DNA of 8,093 nt from Planctomycetota bacterium (lineage in GTDB: Bacteria; Planctomycetota; UBA8742; SKZP01), in the NCBI GenBank assembly GCA_007127275.1, contig SKZP01000586.1:1-8093 (forward strand), written 5' to 3'. A model generated the notes under the pieces. The model made no database searches, was not told the DNA's origin, and saw nothing but the letters and a program-made list of their open reading frames with translations. Below are positions 5,982-8,093 of this stretch, in pieces. A program made the translations under genes and the position numbers. Position 1 is the stretch's first letter. The number at the start of each line of letters is the position of its first letter.

Positions 5982-6032
5982 CAGTTGCACGGCACGTGCA
6001 CTCTCGACAGAATCCTCGGCTCACAGTTGCAC
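5982..6032 (-). promoter_or_regulatory. Direct repeats in the HU promoter region
   Basis: CAGTTGCAC occurs at 5982-5990 and again at 6024-6032, exactly 42 bases apart (about four helical turns). Similarity extends further (CAGTTGCAC-n-G-n-AC). A related AGTTGCA occurs at 6174-6180. Read on the HU strand, the copies lie about 25 and 65 bases before the GTG start. This is where a regulator, possibly HU or another nucleoid protein, could act. No clear -35/-10 was identified. Confidence 0.3.
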
Positions 6033-6091
6033 TGTACTTTCGAACAGGATGCGGAGGCAACCCCCTGACGGCCGTTGCGTGATTCCTGATT

Positions 6092-6129
6092 TTTCGGCAT
6101 CCGTGTCATGAGTCGGAGGGATGCCGAAA
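6092..6129. repeat. Perfect 11-bp inverted repeat in divergent promoter region
   Basis: TTTCGGCATCC (6092-6102) pairs exactly with GGATGCCGAAA (6119-6129) across a 16-base loop. No T-run follows on either strand, so it is not an intrinsic terminator. Its placement between two divergent genes fits a regulator binding site or an RNA structure in a leader. Confidence 0.6.
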
Positions 6130-6334
6130 GTTCCCCTGTGTCGAAAGGGACGGACTGGTGTAACATAGGCCAAAGTTGCAGTAACACCTCAGCGGTTTCA
6201 TCCGAACCTTTTGGGCGGGATGCGGCTAGTCTGTTGGTTCGTGTTGGCAATCGGTGGGACGTGGCTGCTGGGGCCGGCACTCGCAGGGGGCCGAGCGACC
6301 CGCAGCGGACGTTTCCCCTCACTCGAGGACACAC

Positions 6335-6344
6335 AAGGAGGAGG
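6335..6344 (+). promoter_or_regulatory. Strong Shine-Dalgarno sequence for the TPR lipoprotein
   Basis: AAGGAGGAGG lies three bases before ATG 6348, with its AAGGAGG core six bases away. It is the strongest ribosome binding site in the window. It decides this start over upstream in-frame candidates and suggests high translation. Confidence 0.8.
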
Positions 6345-6347
6345 TCG

Positions 6348-7271
6348 ATGAGTCGAAGGCGTCAATTCGGGGCGGCGGTGCCGGTGGTTGCGTTGGGCGC
6401 GGTTGCGCTGTTGCTGACGACAGGGGTGGGCTGTGGCTCGCCCCATGCGAGGATCCCGTTTACCGAGCCGGCGCCGATGTCGTTCGGCGGAGCGAGTGAG
6501 CTGTCGATCGTTCAAGTGGAAGGGCGGCGGCGGGATCGCGAGGAGTTTCGCGAAGACTTCGTAAGGGAGTTGCGCCGCCAAGCCCGCGACGACGGCTATT
6601 GGACGGTCAACGACAAGACCCACCTCGACGCGACCATCTCGAGCAGTGGCGTGGCAAGCGTTCAACCGGGAGAGCGCGAGGTGCTGCTGCGACTTGACGT
6701 GCATATGTACGAGACGCAACGCCGGGATTACGAGTATCAGGTGCGCGAGCGCGACGCCGACGGCAACACGCATACGCGTACCGAAATGCGCCCCGGTCAC
6801 GAAGGCCGCTGCGTGTTCAGCGTGTACTCGGTTCACGGCGACGGCTACAGCGTGATGACCGGCACGGAGTACGAAACGAGTGAACGAGTTCGCCGCGATG
6901 ACCCTCAGCGAGCGCAGCAACGGGCGCTGCGACTGGCGGTGCGCGAGTTCCTCGACGAGATCACGCCGCGCATTCGTATCACCCGGGTGCGCCTCGACGA
7001 CCAGCACGACGACATGGGCGACGTGATCAACCTCGCCCGCAGCCGCGAGTATGCCCAGGCGGCAAATATGCTCGAAGCGATGCGCGAGCAGTACCCCGAG
7101 CGTCCCGACGTGCTCTACAACCTCGCGGTGATGTATGACGCCATGGGGGACTACGAGCGTGCCGGGCGCCTCTATGATGAGGCCATTCGCCTAAGTGGCC
7201 GCGACTTCTATGTGCGAACCCGCAACGACTTCGAGTCGCGCCGGCGCGCCGCCGAAGAGATGACACAGTAA
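6348..7271 (+). CDS. Putative lipoprotein with C-terminal TPR repeats
   Basis: The 307-residue product has an export signal: basic MSRRRQF, a hydrophobic core (about 9-24), and a TTGVGC cleavage region with Cys29. The -3 residue is Gly instead of Leu, so the lipobox is imperfect and simple secretion is possible. RRQF gives a weak Tat-like look. Residues about 45-210 form an unrecognised domain that opens SELSIVQVEG, continues with charged helices (REEFREDFVRELRRQ) and then strand-like segments (REVLLRLDVHMYETQ, RCVFSVYSVHGDGYSVMTG), ending LRLAVREFLDEITP. This order recalls lipoproteins that assemble in the envelope, but I cannot name the family. Residues about 225-285 contain one to two TPR motifs (EYAQAANMLEAMREQYPERPD then LYNLAVMYDAMGDYERAGRLYDEA), a protein-binding scaffold. 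The likely site is the periplasm or a membrane. The gene is apparently monocistronic, bounded by a strong ribosome binding site and an intrinsic terminator. Confidence 0.8.
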   Translation: MSRRRQFGAAVPVVALGAVALLLTTGVGCGSPHARIPFTEPAPMSFGGASELSIVQVEGRRRDREEFREDFVRELRRQARDDGYWTVNDKTHLDATISSSGVASVQPGEREVLLRLDVHMYETQRRDYEYQVRERDADGNTHTRTEMRPGHEGRCVFSVYSVHGDGYSVMTGTEYETSERVRRDDPQRAQQRALRLAVREFLDEITPRIRITRVRLDDQHDDMGDVINLARSREYAQAANMLEAMREQYPERPDVLYNLAVMYDAMGDYERAGRLYDEAIRLSGRDFYVRTRNDFESRRRAAEEMTQ

Positions 7272-7321
7272 CTGCCGGCGACGCCGTCGGAAAAGGCGGC
7301 TCGTATCGGCGCGTTCCTGGG

Positions 7322-7359
7322 CACCGAGAACACTTCCCCCTGTGTTCTCGGTGTTTTTT
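7322..7359 (+). terminator. Intrinsic terminator after the TPR lipoprotein gene
   Basis: A perfect 12-bp stem, CACCGAGAACAC (7322-7333) with GTGTTCTCGGTG (7342-7353), has an 8-base loop and is followed directly by six Ts (7354-7359). It begins 51 bases past the stop codon. It is the only textbook terminator in the window and separates this transcript from the next gene. Confidence 0.92.
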
Positions 7360-7515
7360 GTGGCACAACGTCCGTGCCCTGCCGGGGCTGCGTGGGCTGC
7401 ACCGCGCGGTATGGCATACGAAGCTCGCTGAAAGGTGGCGTCGCGAAGCGTTGGCGCCGCCCGTGGCACGGTGTTTCGCATCACCGCGCCGTTTCGATTC
7501 CAGATGGTCGCACCA

Positions 7516-8093
7516 ATGAGTACCTCTTTCTCCCCTTCTGCCGCCTCGACGCCCGACCCGTCCAATCCCAGCGAGCTCGAAGCGCGGCACGGGCAGATTG
7601 CCACCGCCCTCGAGCCGGTGCTTGCCGACGGTGAACGCTGGCTCGTCGAACTGGACCGTGGCCACGTCCACGTGACTGCCGCGGAGCACGACACCGCCGG
7701 GCGTTCCCTGCTGCGCTTCACGCATCCGGACCTTTACGGTCGTTTGCTCGCCCTCGAAGAGCGGGTGCAATCCGCCGGCGGCATCTTGAATGTACCGCTG
7801 GCGCTCGTCCTCTCACTCGCCGGCGTTGCCGCGCTCGACGGTGGGTGGTTTGCCGGGACGTTCTCTGCGGATGCGCTCGCGGCGCTGGCCAACGGGTGGG
7901 TGTATGCGCTTTGGACGGTGCTCGTGTTTTTCGTTGTGCTTCGGCTGCGCCGCCTGCTTTCGCACCGTTGCTACCGCCGCGAGGTGGCCGAGTTGCTTGC
8001 GACGTGCCGCCGGGAGGGTGTCGAGCATCCGCAGTTGGTTACCCTACTCGAAGGGGACCAGGCGCTCTCCCACATTCAGGCCTTGTTGAAGCA
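7516..8093 (+). CDS. Hypothetical membrane protein, 3' end beyond window
   Basis: The frame is open from ATG 7516 to the window edge (192 codons, no stop). I do not recognise the family. The product starts with a Ser/Pro/Thr-rich segment (STSFSPSAASTPDPSNPSE). A soluble stretch of about 70 residues follows, with predicted helix and strand (ELEARHGQIATALEPVLADG, RWLVELDRGHVHVTA). Then come two hydrophobic segments, about 90-112 (ILNVPLALVLSLAGVAAL) and 123-146 (LANGWVYALWTVLVFFVVL). A basic cap (RLRRLLSHRCYRRE) and a helical cytoplasmic-looking region ending HIQALLK complete the visible part. The basic residues after the second segment suggest that the C-terminal part is cytoplasmic. ATG 7504 is in frame four codons earlier and is equally possible; neither has a good Shine-Dalgarno sequence. 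GTG 7471 and 7435 are weaker alternatives before the TGA at 7429. It lies 157 bases after a terminator, so it is a separate transcript. Confidence 0.75.
   Translation, partial: MSTSFSPSAASTPDPSNPSELEARHGQIATALEPVLADGERWLVELDRGHVHVTAAEHDTAGRSLLRFTHPDLYGRLLALEERVQSAGGILNVPLALVLSLAGVAALDGGWFAGTFSADALAALANGWVYALWTVLVFFVVLRLRRLLSHRCYRREVAELLATCRREGVEHPQLVTLLEGDQALSHIQALLK

Larger units (their letters stand above)
5960..6347. other. Divergent intergenic region between HU and TPR lipoprotein genes
   Basis: This 388-bp region must carry the promoters of two divergently transcribed genes. It holds the CAGTTGCAC direct repeats near HU and a perfect 11-bp inverted repeat at 6092-6129. A candidate -10-like TAACAT lies near 6161 without a good -35. 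A strong ribosome binding site sits at the right end. No RNA gene or small protein was recognised. The frame upstream of the lipoprotein ATG stays open to 6108 but does not resemble coding sequence. Confidence 0.55.

Noticed and set aside
6198..7007. Minus-strand frame of 269 codons
   Set aside because: It is antisense to the TPR lipoprotein gene, is His/Arg-rich and has no recognisable motifs.
7488..7507. tRNA T-arm-like TTCGATTCC
   Set aside because: The flanking bases do not form the required stem and no acceptor or anticodon arm can be drawn. No tRNA or rRNA was found in the window.
7027..7770. Minus-strand frame of 247 codons
   Set aside because: It crosses the perfect intrinsic terminator and overlaps two better-supported genes. 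Its composition is GC-driven.

Overview
This is a GC-rich bacterial window that most likely comes from a member of the Planctomycetota. The strongest lineage marker is the small protein at 3758-4342. It matches the Minf_1886 / Plancto_Ver_chp family (TIGR04138 as I recall it), which is essentially confined to Planctomycetes and Verrucomicrobia. Supporting signs are an LpxB homologue, long gaps between genes, loosely organised single-gene transcription units, and large intergenic palindromes built on a CCCACGGGC...GCCCGTGGG core, a pattern I associate with planctomycete genomes. I cannot place it below phylum.

Layout, left to right. The window opens with the last 62 codons of a methylmalonyl-CoA mutase small subunit (mutA), followed by a gap of about 470 bp. 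Next is an unrecognised single-pass membrane protein (666-1334). A second gap of 514 bp carries two copies of an 11-bp palindrome and leads to lpxB (1849-3120), which starts at GTG. Between lpxB and the Minf_1886 gene lie two large nested inverted repeats (3141-3270 and 3368-3531), followed by a plausible promoter. The Minf_1886 gene is followed on the same strand by a two-domain universal stress protein (4496-5365). A convergent HU-type DNA-binding protein lies on the minus strand (5618-5959). It shares a 388-bp divergent intergenic region with a TPR-containing putative lipoprotein (6348-7271), which ends at a clear intrinsic terminator (7322-7359). The window closes inside an unrecognised protein with two membrane segments (7516 to beyond 8093).

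The genes do not form one pathway. They cover propionate/methylmalonate metabolism (mutA), lipid A synthesis (lpxB), stress response (usp), nucleoid structure (HU) and cell-envelope or unknown functions. No phage, CRISPR, secretion or biosynthetic cluster is visible, and no new multi-gene system can be supported. The most interesting material is non-coding: the paired nested palindromes after lpxB, the duplicated CAAGTGACTTG palindrome before it, and the repeats in the HU/lipoprotein divergent region. Two membrane proteins and one lipoprotein of unknown function are the main protein-level unknowns.
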